A DNA stretch of 64,000 bases from Streptomyces sp. col6 (GTDB lineage: Bacteria > Actinomycetota > Actinomycetes > Streptomycetales > Streptomycetaceae). The stretch spans positions 1,358,135 to 1,422,134 of the forward strand of contig NZ_RDBL01000013.1 in the NCBI RefSeq assembly GCF_008042035.1, read 5' to 3'. The translations under genes were made by a program, and so were the position numbers. Below are positions 43,601 through 55,500 of this stretch, in pieces. Within the stretch, counting starts at the first letter, position 1. Each line of letters opens with the position of its first letter. The notes beneath the pieces were generated by a model. That model worked only from the letters and a program-made list of their open reading frames with translations. It did not search any database and was not told the DNA's origin.

Positions 43601-44710
43601 ATGTCGCGACTCGGGAATCTCGGCGCCCGTCTCTACCGAGGCGAGGTCGGCTACGACTTCATCGGCAAGCGCAAGATCTGGTACGGCGTCTCGGTCCTGA
43701 TCACCATCACGGCCATCGTCGGCCTGGCGGTCAGCGGCCTGAACATGGGCATCGAGTTCAAGGGCGGTGCCGTCTTCACCACCCCGAAGACGAGCGTGTC
43801 CGTCTCCGACGCCGAGGACCTGGCGACGGATGCCTCCGGCCACCAGGCGATCGTCCAGAAGCTCGGCAACGGCGGTCTGCGCATCCAGATCACCGAGGTC
43901 GACACCGCGAAGTCGGACGAGATCAAGGCCAAGCTCTCCAAGGACCTGTCCGTCCCGTCGGAGAAGATCGCCGCCGACCTGGTCGGCCCCAGCTGGGGTG
44001 AGCAGATCGCCAACAAGGCCTGGACCGGCCTCGGCGTCTTCATGGTTCTCGTCGTGATCTACCTGGCCATCGCCTTCGAGTGGCGGATGGCCGTCGCGGC
44101 CCTGGTCGCACTGATCCACGACATCACCATCACGGTCGGTGTCTACGCCCTGGTCGGCTTCGAGGTCACCCCGGGCACCGTGATCGGTCTGCTGACCATC
44201 CTCGGTTACTCCCTCTACGACACGGTCGTCGTCTTCGACAGCCTCAAGGAGGGCACGAAGGGGATCACCAAGCAGACCCGGTGGACGTACAGCGACGTCG
44301 CCAACCGCTCCATCAACAGCACCCTGGTCCGCTCGATCAACACCACCGTCGTGGCGCTGCTGCCGGTCGCCGGTCTGCTGTTCATCGGCGGCGGCGTCCT
44401 CGGCGCCGGCATGCTGAACGACATCTCGCTCGCCCTGTTCGTCGGCCTCGCGGCCGGTGCGTACTCCTCGATCTTCATCGCCACCCCGCTGGTCGCCGAC
44501 CTCAAGGAACGCGAGCCGCAGATGAAGGCCCTGAAGAAGCGGGTCCTCGCCAAGCGCGCGGCCGCCGCCGCCAAGGGCGAGGACGCCGAGGCGGACGGGT
44601 ACGAAGAGGAGACGGCCGACCCGGAGGACACCACGCCCGCCGGTGCGGTCGTCGGCCAGCGCCAGCAGCCCCCCAGGGGCCACGGCCGGACCTCGGGGAA
44701 GCGTCGATGA
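43601..44710 (+). CDS. secF: Protein-export membrane protein SecF
   Basis: A 369-residue protein starting one base after secD. Six helices; the family motifs GIEFKGGAVF, GYSLYDTVVVFD and NRSINSTLVRSINTTV are present. The conserved Asp in helix 4 region (LYDTVVVFD) belongs to the proton path. The C-terminal 55 residues are a charged, Pro-rich tail. It overlaps apt by ATGA. Confidence 0.96.
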   Translation: MSRLGNLGARLYRGEVGYDFIGKRKIWYGVSVLITITAIVGLAVSGLNMGIEFKGGAVFTTPKTSVSVSDAEDLATDASGHQAIVQKLGNGGLRIQITEVDTAKSDEIKAKLSKDLSVPSEKIAADLVGPSWGEQIANKAWTGLGVFMVLVVIYLAIAFEWRMAVAALVALIHDITITVGVYALVGFEVTPGTVIGLLTILGYSLYDTVVVFDSLKEGTKGITKQTRWTYSDVANRSINSTLVRSINTTVVALLPVAGLLFIGGGVLGAGMLNDISLALFVGLAAGAYSSIFIATPLVADLKEREPQMKALKKRVLAKRAAAAAKGEDAEADGYEEETADPEDTTPAGAVVGQRQQPPRGHGRTSGKRR

Positions 44711-45258
44711 CCAGCACCACCGAGAGCACGAGGGAACTCCTGCTCAGCCGCATCCGTGACGTGGCGGACTACCCGAAGCCGGGCGTGATGTTCAAGGACA
44801 TCACCCCGCTGCTCGCGGACCCGGTCGCGTTCACGGCCCTCACCGACGCCCTCGCGGAGCTGTGCCTGCGGCACGGCGCCACGAAGATCGTCGGCCTGGA
44901 GGCCCGCGGCTTCATCCTGGCCGCGCCCGTCGCGGTCCGGGCCGGCCTCGGCTTCGTACCCGTCCGCAAGGCCGGGAAGCTGCCGGGAGCCACGCTCAGC
45001 CAGGCGTACGAGCTGGAGTACGGCACCGCGGAGATCGAGATCCACGCGGAGGACCTGTCGCCGGAGGACCGCATCATGGTCATCGACGACGTCCTGGCCA
45101 CCGGCGGCACCGCCGACGCCTCCCTGGAGCTCATCCGCCGGGCAGGCGCCCAGGTCGCCGGGGTCGCCGTCCTCATGGAGCTGGGTTTCCTGGACGGCCG
45201 GGCCCGGCTGGCCGACGGCCTGCGCGGGGCCCCGCTGGAGGCCCTGATCACGGTCTGA
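44707..45258 (+). CDS. apt: Adenine phosphoribosyltransferase
   Basis: A 183-residue type I PRTase: the PRPP loop IMVIDDVLATGGTADAS, the adenine-binding GLEARGFILAAP and YPKPGVMFKDITPLL. It converts adenine and PRPP to AMP. ATG overlaps the secF stop (ATGA). It is followed by a strong terminator and then relA, an arrangement conserved across actinobacteria. Confidence 0.96.
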   Translation: MTSTTESTRELLLSRIRDVADYPKPGVMFKDITPLLADPVAFTALTDALAELCLRHGATKIVGLEARGFILAAPVAVRAGLGFVPVRKAGKLPGATLSQAYELEYGTAEIEIHAEDLSPEDRIMVIDDVLATGGTADASLELIRRAGAQVAGVAVLMELGFLDGRARLADGLRGAPLEALITV

Positions 45259-45277
45259 GGACCACCCGCACCACCTT

Positions 45278-45311
45278 CGAGGGGCATCCGGGAACAACCG
45301 GGTGCCCCTCG
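45278..45311 (+). terminator. Terminator between apt and relA
   Basis: A 14-bp stem with one G-U pair: CGAGGGGCA (45278-45286) with TGCCCCTCG (45303-45311), and inner CCGG/CCGG. It starts 20 bases after the apt stop. Confidence 0.75.
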
Positions 45312-45406
45312 GCGTTGTGGGGGCTCTGACGGTCCCCGGGGGAGGTCCGGCCGCAGGGTCGATACGATGGCCTTTCCGGGTGTCCGGATCCGCACGAGGA
45401 GCGCTC

Positions 45407-47965
<2,559 letters not shown>

Positions 47966-47971
47966 GGGCTC

Positions 47972-48580
47972 CTAGGCGTCGACCTCGTACTGGCCGTACT
48001 CCAGGAAGTAGCGCATCTCCTCGGGCGTGCCGTCGATCACCGCGGTGACGGCGGCGCGCAGGGCGTCGCTGATGTCGGGGCGGGCGAGGATGCGGAAGAG
48101 CGCGACCCGGTCGTCCTCGGCCTGGGCGAGGCGGTAGCCGGTCTCCAGCCACTCCCGGATCTCCACCGGGTCGTCGCGGTCGAGGAGCGCGTTGATCTCC
48201 TTGGCGACGCGCTTGCCGGAGTCGGGGTCGGCGAGGATGCGGAAGAGCGCGACCCGGTCGTCCTCGGCCTGCGCCAGGGCGTAGCCGGTCTTCAGCCACG
48301 CGCGGGCCTGCGCGATGTCGCCGCTCTCCAGGAGCGCGGTGACCTCCTTGGTGACGCGCTTGCCGGAGTCCGGGTCGCCCAGGATGCGGAAGAGGGCGAC
48401 GCGGACGTCGTCGTCGGACAGGTCGTCCACCGGGACATCGGGTGACCAGTCCGTCGGGGCGGCGGCGGCGACGGCGGTGGACGGGGCGGCCGGCCCGGCG
48501 GCGAACGCCGGGCCGGACAGCAGGAGGGCGGGGCCCAGGGCGGCGGCCGCCACGGTCAGGGCGACGCGGGTCGTTCTCAT
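47972..48580 (-). CDS. Secreted ALF-repeat protein
   Basis: A 202-residue protein with a signal peptide (about 1-28, ending GPAFA-AG) and three tandem repeats of about 49 residues, each opening with DDxVALFRIL: near residues 58 and 108 followed by DPDSGKRV, then a degenerate third near 157. ALF repeats occur in Streptomyces secreted proteins; function unknown. Asp-rich faces suggest metal or protein binding. It is convergent with relA with only 6 bases between the stops. Confidence 0.8.
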   Translation of the reverse strand: MRTTRVALTVAAAALGPALLLSGPAFAAGPAAPSTAVAAAAPTDWSPDVPVDDLSDDDVRVALFRILGDPDSGKRVTKEVTALLESGDIAQARAWLKTGYALAQAEDDRVALFRILADPDSGKRVAKEINALLDRDDPVEIREWLETGYRLAQAEDDRVALFRILARPDISDALRAAVTAVIDGTPEEMRYFLEYGQYEVDA

Positions 48581-48731
48581 CGTGAACCTGCCTCAACTAC
48601 GGGAACGTACAAGGGATTCCGGGCCGGCCGTGCGGCCTGCCGGCACGAAGATCATCGCCTTCGGGGCCCTTCCCGCACATTGCCTGTTCCCGGCAGTCGT
48701 CGCCCCCCTCTCGTTGCCCTGCACATGCGGA

Positions 48732-48765
48732 AGGGGCCTTCCCGCGCGTACGCGGAAAGGCCCCT
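48732..48765 (-). terminator. Hairpin after the DUF349 gene
   Basis: Arms 48732-48746 and 48751-48765 pair at 14 of 15 positions with a 4-base loop, 18 bases beyond the DUF349 stop on the minus strand. Confidence 0.65.
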
Positions 48766-48783
48766 CGAACCGGTGGCAGGGTG

Positions 48784-50013
48784 TCAGCCGCCGAACTCCT
48801 CCAGGCCCTTGAGCGCCTGGTCGAGCAGCGCCTGCCGGCCCTCCAGCTCACGGGCCAGCTTGTCGGCACGGGCGTTGTTGCCCGAGGCACGGGCCGCGTC
48901 GATCTGGCCGCGCAGCTTGTCCACGGCCGCCTGGAGCTGACCGGTCAGACCCGCCGCGCGAGCACGCGCCTCCGGGTTCGTCCGGCGCCACTCGCTCTCC
49001 TCGGCCTCCTGGAGCGCCCGCTCCACGGCCTGCATCCGCCCCTCGACCTTCGGACGGGCGTCGCGCGGTACGTGGCCGATGGCCTCCCAGCGCTCGTTGA
49101 GGGCCCGGAACGCGGCACGGGCCGCCTTCAGGTCCGTCACCGGCACCAGCTTCTCGGCCTCGTCGGCGAGCTCCTCCTTCAGCTTGAGGTTCTCGCCCTG
49201 CTCCGCGTCCCGCTCGGCGAAGACCTCGCCGCGGGCGGCGAAGAAGACGTCCTGGGCACCGCGGAAACGGTTCCACAGGTCGTCCTCGGCCTCGCGCTGG
49301 GCGCGGCCCGCCGCCTTCCACTGCGTCATCAGGTCGCGGTAGCGGGCGGCCGTCGTCCCCCAGTCCGTGGACCCGGAGAGCGCCTCGGCCTCGGCGACCA
49401 GCTTCTCCTTGACCTTGCGGGCGTCCTCGCGCTGGGCGTCCAGCGAGGCGAAGTGGGCCTTGCGGCGCTTGGAGAACGCCGAGCGGGCGTGCGAGAAGCG
49501 GTGCCACAGCTCGTCGTCGGACTTGCGGTCGAGCCGGGGCAGGCCCTTCCACGTGTCCACGAGGGCACGCAGCCGCTCACCCGCGGAGCGCCACTGCTCG
49601 CTCCGCGCCAGTTCCTCGGCCTCGGCGACCAGGGCCTCCTTGGCCTGCTTCGCCTCGTCGGCCTGCTTCGCCTTCTGTACCTTGCGCTCCTCGCGCCGCG
49701 AGTCGACCGTCGCGACGAGCGCGTCCAGCCGCTTGCGCAGCGCGTCCAGGTCGCCGACGGCGTGGTGCTCGTCGACCTGGCCGCGCAGATGCTCGATGGC
49801 GGTCGTCGCGTCCTTCGCGGACAGATCGGTGGTCTTCACCCGCCGTTCGAGGAGGCCGATCTCGACCACGATGCCCTCGTACTTGCGCTCGAAGTAGGCC
49901 AGGGCCTCCTCCGGAGAACCGGCCTGCCACGATCCGACGACCTGCTCGCCGTCGGCTGTACGCACGTACACGGTGCCCGTCTCATCGACACGGCCCCACG
50001 GGTCGCTGCTCAC
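48784..50013 (-). CDS. DUF349-repeat coiled-coil protein
   Basis: A 409-residue, highly helical, charged protein. After an N-terminal domain (DPWGRVDETGTVYVRTADGE) come about four DUF349 units with W-K/F-x-x-A-R/F patterns: WKGLPRLDRKSDDELWHRFS, WKAAGRAQREAEDDLWNRF and WEAIGHVPRDARPKVEGRM. Cytoplasmic; no catalytic motif. DUF349 proteins are poorly characterised. GTG 50013 has GGAGGAGG upstream. Confidence 0.88.
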   Translation of the reverse strand: MSSDPWGRVDETGTVYVRTADGEQVVGSWQAGSPEEALAYFERKYEGIVVEIGLLERRVKTTDLSAKDATTAIEHLRGQVDEHHAVGDLDALRKRLDALVATVDSRREERKVQKAKQADEAKQAKEALVAEAEELARSEQWRSAGERLRALVDTWKGLPRLDRKSDDELWHRFSHARSAFSKRRKAHFASLDAQREDARKVKEKLVAEAEALSGSTDWGTTAARYRDLMTQWKAAGRAQREAEDDLWNRFRGAQDVFFAARGEVFAERDAEQGENLKLKEELADEAEKLVPVTDLKAARAAFRALNERWEAIGHVPRDARPKVEGRMQAVERALQEAEESEWRRTNPEARARAAGLTGQLQAAVDKLRGQIDAARASGNNARADKLARELEGRQALLDQALKGLEEFGG

Positions 50014-50187
50014 AGCGCCTCCTCCACCTGATGCCCGCGAGGGGATCACCCCCCTGGCATCGTCCACAGTTTCCTGGGGCGGGCAGCGCCCGCCCTGCAC
50101 GACGCCAATCTAGGCGACGGGCCGCCCGGCTGTCCGCACTCAGCGCGGCTGGATTTATTCGGCCGCACCGGGCGCCCGCCGCCGGAA

Positions 50188-50982
50188 TCACACCTTGTCG
50201 ACGGTCAGCTTCGAGATGTTCACGGCCTTCTTCGGCGCACCGTCGGCCCCGCCGCCGTCCACACCGGCCTTGCCGATGGCCTCGACGGCCTTCAGCGACT
50301 TCGCGTCCATGGTGCCGAAGGGCGTGTAGCTGGGCGGCAGCTTGCTGTCCTTGTACACGAGGAAGAACTGGCTGCCGCCGGTGTGCGGCTGACCGGTGTT
50401 GGCCATCGCCACCGTGCCCGCCGGGTACGTCACCGTGCCGTCCGCGCCCGCCTTGCCCAGGGCGGTCAGGTTCTCGTCCGGGATCGTGTAGTCGGGGCCA
50501 CCGGTGCCGTCGCCCTTGGGGTCGCCGCACTGCAGGACGAAGATGCCGTCCGTGGTCAGCCGGTGGCACTTCGTCCCGTCGAAGAACTTCTTGTCGGCCA
50601 GCGACTTGAAGGAGTTCGTCGTGTGCGGGGTCTTCGAGGCGTCCATGGTGAACGCGATGTCGCCCTGGCTCGTGGTGAGCGACATCGTGTACTGGGCCTT
50701 CTTGTCGATCTTCATCGCCGGCTCGGGCTTCTCGCTCTTCGTCGGCGTGGGCGAGGCCTCGGCGGACGGACTCTGGCTCGCCGCCGCGTCCGTCTTGTCC
50801 TTGTCGTCGTTCCCGCTGGTGGCGAGGTACGTGGCGCCGCCGACGACCGCCACCACGGCCACCGCCGAGGTGATGACGAGCGTCAGCCGCCTCGTCCGGG
50901 TGCGCGCCTCCTCCCGGCGCTGCTGCTGCCGCTCGTACTTCTCCCTGGCGAGCTGCCGCCGCCGCTGATCGCTGGTGACCAC
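50188..50982 (-). CDS. Membrane-anchored cyclophilin-type peptidylprolyl isomerase
   Basis: A 264-residue protein: basic cytoplasmic head, one helix (about 32-55, LTLVITSAVAVVAVVGGATYLA), a Ser/Thr/Pro linker and a cyclophilin domain (about 95-264; SQGDIAFTMDASKTPHTTNSF, FFDGTKCHR, GSQFFLV). The catalytic Arg equivalent (F-x-R in most cyclophilins) appears as KCHRLT. It folds proteins outside the membrane. GTG 50982 follows AAGGAGA. Divergent from the MBL gene. Confidence 0.9.
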   Translation of the reverse strand: MVTSDQRRRQLAREKYERQQQRREEARTRTRRLTLVITSAVAVVAVVGGATYLATSGNDDKDKTDAAASQSPSAEASPTPTKSEKPEPAMKIDKKAQYTMSLTTSQGDIAFTMDASKTPHTTNSFKSLADKKFFDGTKCHRLTTDGIFVLQCGDPKGDGTGGPDYTIPDENLTALGKAGADGTVTYPAGTVAMANTGQPHTGGSQFFLVYKDSKLPPSYTPFGTMDAKSLKAVEAIGKAGVDGGGADGAPKKAVNISKLTVDKV

Positions 50983-51129
50983 CGGGTGTTCTCCTTGTAC
51001 GTCGTCCGATCGGGCCTGGGTTGCCCCGTACCGTATATGGGTTAGCTGTGGAATGAGGAGCGCCGGTAGGCTCTGAACTGCTGCGACCTCGCGGCCGCAT
51101 TCCCCGTAGGACGACCATTAAGGACGATC

Positions 51130-51825
51130 GTGCTGATTGCCGGGTTCCCCGCCGGGGCCTGGGGGACCAACTGTTACCTGGTCGCCCCCGCCGCCGGTGA
51201 GGAGTGCGTGATCATCGACCCGGGCCACCAGGCCGCCCAGGGGGTCGAGGAGGCGCTGAGGAAGCATCGGCTGAAGCCCGTCGCCGTCGTCCTCACGCAC
51301 GGCCACATCGACCACGTCGCCTCGGTCGTCCCGGTGTGCGGCGCACACGACGTCCCCGCCTGGATCCACCCCGAGGACCGCTACATGATGAGCGACCCGG
51401 AGAAGGCCCTGGGCCGCTCCATCGGGATGCCGCTCATGGGCGAGCTGACGGTGGGGGAGCCGGACGACGTCAAGGAGCTGAGCGACGGCGCGCGGCTGTC
51501 GCTCGCGGGCATGGAGTTCGGCGTCTCGCACGCGCCCGGCCATACCAAGGGGTCGGTGACGTTCAGGATGCCCGAGACCCATGAGGTACCCCAGGTCCTC
51601 TTCTCGGGCGACCTGCTCTTCGCCGGCTCCGTCGGACGCACCGACCTGCCCGGCGGCGACCACGCCGAGCTCCTCGAGTCGCTGGCCCGTGTGTGCCTGC
51701 CGCTCGACGACTCGACCGTGGTGCTGTCCGGCCACGGCCCCCAGACGACCATCGGCCGCGAGCGCGCCACCAACCCGTACCTGACCGGTATGGCCGGTGG
51801 GAACGCGCCCCGACGAGGAATGTGA
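51130..51825 (+). CDS. MBL-fold hydrolase (glyoxalase II-like)
   Basis: A 231-residue metallo-beta-lactamase fold with THGHIDH (near residue 57), HAPGHTKGS, FSGDLLFAGSVGR and a final SGHGPQTTIGRE. All metal ligands of the glyoxalase II type are present. The substrate is unknown, possibly a thioester. It precedes hisS by 13 bases and likely shares its transcript, as in mycobacteria. Confidence 0.9.
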   Translation: MLIAGFPAGAWGTNCYLVAPAAGEECVIIDPGHQAAQGVEEALRKHRLKPVAVVLTHGHIDHVASVVPVCGAHDVPAWIHPEDRYMMSDPEKALGRSIGMPLMGELTVGEPDDVKELSDGARLSLAGMEFGVSHAPGHTKGSVTFRMPETHEVPQVLFSGDLLFAGSVGRTDLPGGDHAELLESLARVCLPLDDSTVVLSGHGPQTTIGRERATNPYLTGMAGGNAPRRGM

Positions 51826-51838
51826 CGAGAGCGACATC

Positions 51839-53101
51839 GTGAGCACCTTCAAGGCCCCCAAGGGCACGTACGACCTGACCCCGCCGGACTCCGCGAAGTA
51901 CCTCGCGGTGCGGGAGGCGATCTCCGCCCCGCTGAAGAACTCCGGCTACGGCTACATCGAGACCCCCGGCTTCGAGGACGTGGCCCTCTTCTCCCGCGGC
52001 GTCGGCGAGTCCACCGACATCGTGACCAAGGAGATGTACACCCTCACCACCAAGGGCGGCTCCCAGCTCGCCCTGCGCCCCGAGGGCACCGCGTCCGTGC
52101 TGCGCGCCGCCCTGGAGGCCAACCTCCACAAGCTCGGCAACCTGCCGGTCAAGCTCTGGTACTCCGGCTCGTACTACCGCTACGAGCGCCCGCAGAAGGG
52201 CCGCTACCGCCACTTCTCGCAGGTCGGGGCCGAGGCCATCGGCGCCGAGGACCCGGCGCTCGACGCCGAGCTGATCATCCTGGCCGACCAGGCGTACCGC
52301 GCGCTGGGCCTGCGCGAGTTCCGCATCCTGCTGAACTCGCTGGGCGACAAGGAGTGCCGGCCCGTCTACCGCGACGCGCTCCAGGGCTTCCTGCGCGAGC
52401 TGGACCTGGACGAGGAGACCCGCCGGCGCATCGAGATCAACCCCCTGCGGGTCCTCGACGACAAGCGCCCCGAGGTCCAGAAGCAGCTGACCGGCGCCCC
52501 CGTGCTGCGCGACTTCCTGTGCGACGCCTGCAAGGCGTACCACGAGGAGGTCCGCGACCTGCTCAACGAGGCGGGTGTGATCTACGAGGACGACGAGAAG
52601 CTGGTCCGCGGACTCGACTACTACACGCGCACGACCTTCGAGTTCGTCCACGACGGCCTGGGCTCGCAGTCGGCGGTGGGTGGCGGCGGCCGCTACGACG
52701 GCCTCTCCGAGATGATCGGCGGCCCGGCGCTCCCGTCGGTCGGCTGGGCGCTCGGCGTGGACCGCACGGTCCTCGCCCTGGAGGCCGAGGGCATCGAGCT
52801 GGAGCTGCCCTCCACCACCAGCGTCTTCGCCGTCCCGCTCGGCGAGGAGGCGCGCCGGGTCCTGTTCGGCGTCGTCACCCGGCTGCGCCGGGAGGGCGTC
52901 GCCGCCGACTTCGCGTACGGCGGCCGGGGGCTCAAGGGCGCGATGAAGAGCGCCAACCGCTCGGGCGCCCGGTTCACGATCGTGGCCGGCGAGCGCGACC
53001 TGGCCGAGGGCCACGTCCAGCTCAAGGACATGGAGACCGGCGAGCAGACGCCGGTCCCGGTCTCCGACGTCGTCGAGACGGTCCGCGCGCGCCTGGCGTG
53101 A
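51839..53101 (+). CDS. hisS: Histidyl-tRNA synthetase
   Basis: A 420-residue class II synthetase with motif 2 in YSGSYYRYERPQKGRYRHFSQ, histidine-specific signatures LVRGLDYYTRTTFEFV and GGGGRYDGL, motif 3 in GWALGVDRTVLAL, and a C-terminal anticodon-binding domain (VFAVPLGEEARRV). GTG 51839 gives the standard start (STFKAPKGTYDL). Confidence 0.96.
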   Translation: MSTFKAPKGTYDLTPPDSAKYLAVREAISAPLKNSGYGYIETPGFEDVALFSRGVGESTDIVTKEMYTLTTKGGSQLALRPEGTASVLRAALEANLHKLGNLPVKLWYSGSYYRYERPQKGRYRHFSQVGAEAIGAEDPALDAELIILADQAYRALGLREFRILLNSLGDKECRPVYRDALQGFLRELDLDEETRRRIEINPLRVLDDKRPEVQKQLTGAPVLRDFLCDACKAYHEEVRDLLNEAGVIYEDDEKLVRGLDYYTRTTFEFVHDGLGSQSAVGGGGRYDGLSEMIGGPALPSVGWALGVDRTVLALEAEGIELELPSTTSVFAVPLGEEARRVLFGVVTRLRREGVAADFAYGGRGLKGAMKSANRSGARFTIVAGERDLAEGHVQLKDMETGEQTPVPVSDVVETVRARLA

Positions 53102-53107
53102 GACGTA

Positions 53108-53134
53108 CCCGGGGGCGGTCCGTCCGCCTCCGGG
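53108..53134 (+). terminator. hisS terminator
   Basis: CCCGGGGGCGG (53108-53118) pairs with CCGCCTCCGGG (53124-53134), one G-U pair, loop TCCGT, 7 bases after the hisS stop. The rest of the gap to 53379 shows no gene that I can support. Confidence 0.7.
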
Positions 53135-53379
53135 CCCTCGCGTCAACGCGGTGGGTGCGGATTCATCCCGGACGGTGATTCCGTGCATGCGGCCGATGAC
53201 GGTGGGGGACGGCCGGGCGGACCGTGATGTTCCTCGTCGCGGCTGCGGGGCCGGGGTTCCGCTCCCGCACAGGCCCGCGGAGATGCGTACGCCTTTATGT
53301 GCATCGAACGGAAGAGCGGCCGAGCCGTGCGGCACAATGACCCTGCCCCAGCAGGCTACTCAGTGACGGAAACGGCGAT

Positions 53380-54015
53380 ATGACGACTGCAGCGGTTGAC
53401 CATCCCTCCTCCGACCAGGACGAGAGCGGCGGGAAGCGGACCTTCGGCGGCAGTCGCGCGCTGGCCATCCTGCTGATGATCACGGGCGCCGCCGGAACGC
53501 TCGCCGCATGGGTCATCACGCTCGACAAGCTCAAGATGATGGAGGACCCGTCCTTCGTCCCGGGCTGCAGTCTCAACCCCGTGGTGGCCTGCGGCAACAT
53601 CATGAAGAGCGAGCAGGCGTCCGCCTTCGGCTTCCCCAACCCCTGGCTCGGCATGGTCACCTACCCGGTGATCATCGCCATCGGTCTGGCCCTGCTCGCC
53701 GGAGCCCGCTTCCGCCCCTGGTACTGGCTCGGCATGAACGCGGGCACGCTGTTCGGCGTCGGCTTCTGCACCTGGCTCCAGTACCAGTCGCTGTACAACA
53801 TCAACTCGCTGTGCCTGTGGTGCTGCCTGGCCTGGGTCGCCACCATCTTCATGTTCTGCTACATCACCACGCACAACATCCGGGACGGGATCATCCCCGC
53901 GCCCGCCTGGCTGCGCAACGGCCTCACCGAGTTCCACTGGGTGCCCCCGGTGCTCTGGATCGGGATCATCGGCATGCTGATCCTGACCCGCTGGTGGGAC
54001 TTCTGGACCAGCTGA
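53380..54015 (+). CDS. Vitamin K epoxide reductase (VKOR)-family protein
   Basis: A 211-residue protein with an N-terminal charged stretch and five helices. It carries the VKOR cysteine sets: a loop pair in PGCSLNPVVACGNIM and the active pair in NSLCLWCCLAW. In actinobacteria VKOR reoxidises a DsbA-like partner with quinone to drive disulphide formation outside the membrane. No fused thioredoxin domain. ATG 53380 lacks a strong ribosome site. Confidence 0.9.
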   Translation: MTTAAVDHPSSDQDESGGKRTFGGSRALAILLMITGAAGTLAAWVITLDKLKMMEDPSFVPGCSLNPVVACGNIMKSEQASAFGFPNPWLGMVTYPVIIAIGLALLAGARFRPWYWLGMNAGTLFGVGFCTWLQYQSLYNINSLCLWCCLAWVATIFMFCYITTHNIRDGIIPAPAWLRNGLTEFHWVPPVLWIGIIGMLILTRWWDFWTS

Positions 54016-54030
54016 CCGGCGCCTCCCGTA

Positions 54031-54058
54031 CCGCCGGGCCGGACGTCCGGCCCGGCGG
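54031..54058. terminator. 28-base perfect palindrome
   Basis: CCGCCGGGCCGGAC (54031-54044) is followed directly by its reverse complement (54045-54058). It lies 15 bases after the VKOR stop and probably terminates that transcript. Confidence 0.7.
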
Positions 54059-54090
54059 CGCTGTCAGTGGGGTGGCATAGGCTTCGAGAT

Positions 54091-55467
54091 GTGGAGCCCG
54101 ACCTCTTTACCGCAGCTGCCGAAGACCGCCAGGAGAAGGACCCGTCCAGCAGCCCCCTCGCTGTCCGGATGCGTCCGCGTACGCTCGACGAGGTCGTCGG
54201 CCAGCAGCACCTGCTCAAGCCGGGCTCGCCCCTGCGCCGCCTGGTCGGCGAGGGCAGCGGAGGGCCGGCGGGCCCCTCGTCGGTGATCCTCTGGGGCCCG
54301 CCCGGCATCGGCAAGACCACCCTCGCGTACGTGGTCAGCAAGGCGACGAACAAGCGCTTCGTGGAACTCTCGGCGATCACCGCCGGCGTCAAGGAAGTAC
54401 GCGCGGTGATCGAGGGCGCCCGCCGCGCCACGGGGGGCTACGGCAAGGAGACCGTCCTCTTCCTCGACGAGATCCACCGCTTCTCCAAGGCCCAGCAGGA
54501 CTCCCTGCTCCCCGCCGTGGAGAACCGCTGGGTCACCCTGATCGCCGCGACCACCGAGAACCCGTACTTCTCCGTGATCTCCCCGCTGCTCTCGCGGTCC
54601 CTGCTGCTCACACTGGAGCCCCTGACCGACGACGACCTGCGCGGTCTGCTGCGCCGTGCCCTCACCGACGAGCGCGGGCTCGGCGGCGCGGTGAGCCTGC
54701 CGGAGGACGCCCAGGAGCACCTGCTGCGCATCGCGGGGGGCGACGCGCGCCGGGGGCTGACCGCCCTGGAGGCCGCGGCCGGGGCCGCGCTGTCCAAGCA
54801 GGAGACGGAGATCACGCTCCTCACCCTGGAGGAGACGGTCGACCGGGCCGCCGTGAAGTACGACCGCGACGGCGACCAGCACTACGACGTGGCGAGCGCG
54901 CTGATCAAGTCGATCAGGGGCTCCGACGTGGACGCGGCCCTGCACTACCTGGCCCGCATGATCGAGGCGGGGGAGGACCCCCGGTTCATCGCCCGGCGGC
55001 TGATGATCTCGGCCAGTGAGGACATCGGCCTCGCCGACCCGACGGCGCTGCCGACGGCGGTGGCCGCCGCCCAGGCGGTGGCCCTGATCGGCTTTCCGGA
55101 GGCGGCGCTCACCCTCAGCCACGCCACCATCGCCCTGGCACTCGCCCCCAAGTCCAACGCGGCCACGCTGGCGATCTCCGCGGCCCGCGAGGACATCCGC
55201 AAGGGGCTGGCCGGCCCGGTCCCGGCCCATCTGCGCGACGGCCACTACAAGGGCGCGGCCAAGCTCGGCCACGCCCAGGGCTACGTCTACCCGCACGACG
55301 TCCCCGGCGGCATCGCCGCCCAGCAGTACGCTCCGGACGCCGTGAGCGACAAGCAGTACTACCGCCCCACCCGCTACGGCGCCGAGGCACGGTACGCGGA
55401 CGTGGTGGACCGGGTCAGGGAGCGGCTCGGCCGGACGGACGCCGAGGACGGGACGGGCACGGCCTGA
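54091..55467 (+). CDS. rarA: Replication-associated recombination ATPase RarA/MgsA
   Basis: A 458-residue AAA+ ATPase: RMRPRTLDEVVGQQHLL, Walker A WGPPGIGKTT, Walker B LFLDEIHRF, sensor 1 AATTENPYFSVISPLLSRS, and the tetramerisation domain with KSIRGSDVDAALHYLARM. It acts at stalled replication forks. TAGGCT (54078-54083) ends 7 bases before GTG 54091 and no ribosome site exists, so translation is probably leaderless. Confidence 0.93.
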   Translation: MEPDLFTAAAEDRQEKDPSSSPLAVRMRPRTLDEVVGQQHLLKPGSPLRRLVGEGSGGPAGPSSVILWGPPGIGKTTLAYVVSKATNKRFVELSAITAGVKEVRAVIEGARRATGGYGKETVLFLDEIHRFSKAQQDSLLPAVENRWVTLIAATTENPYFSVISPLLSRSLLLTLEPLTDDDLRGLLRRALTDERGLGGAVSLPEDAQEHLLRIAGGDARRGLTALEAAAGAALSKQETEITLLTLEETVDRAAVKYDRDGDQHYDVASALIKSIRGSDVDAALHYLARMIEAGEDPRFIARRLMISASEDIGLADPTALPTAVAAAQAVALIGFPEAALTLSHATIALALAPKSNAATLAISAAREDIRKGLAGPVPAHLRDGHYKGAAKLGHAQGYVYPHDVPGGIAAQQYAPDAVSDKQYYRPTRYGAEARYADVVDRVRERLGRTDAEDGTGTA

Positions 55468-55500
55468 CCCGGCCGCGGGCGGTCTTCACGCGGGGGCTCC

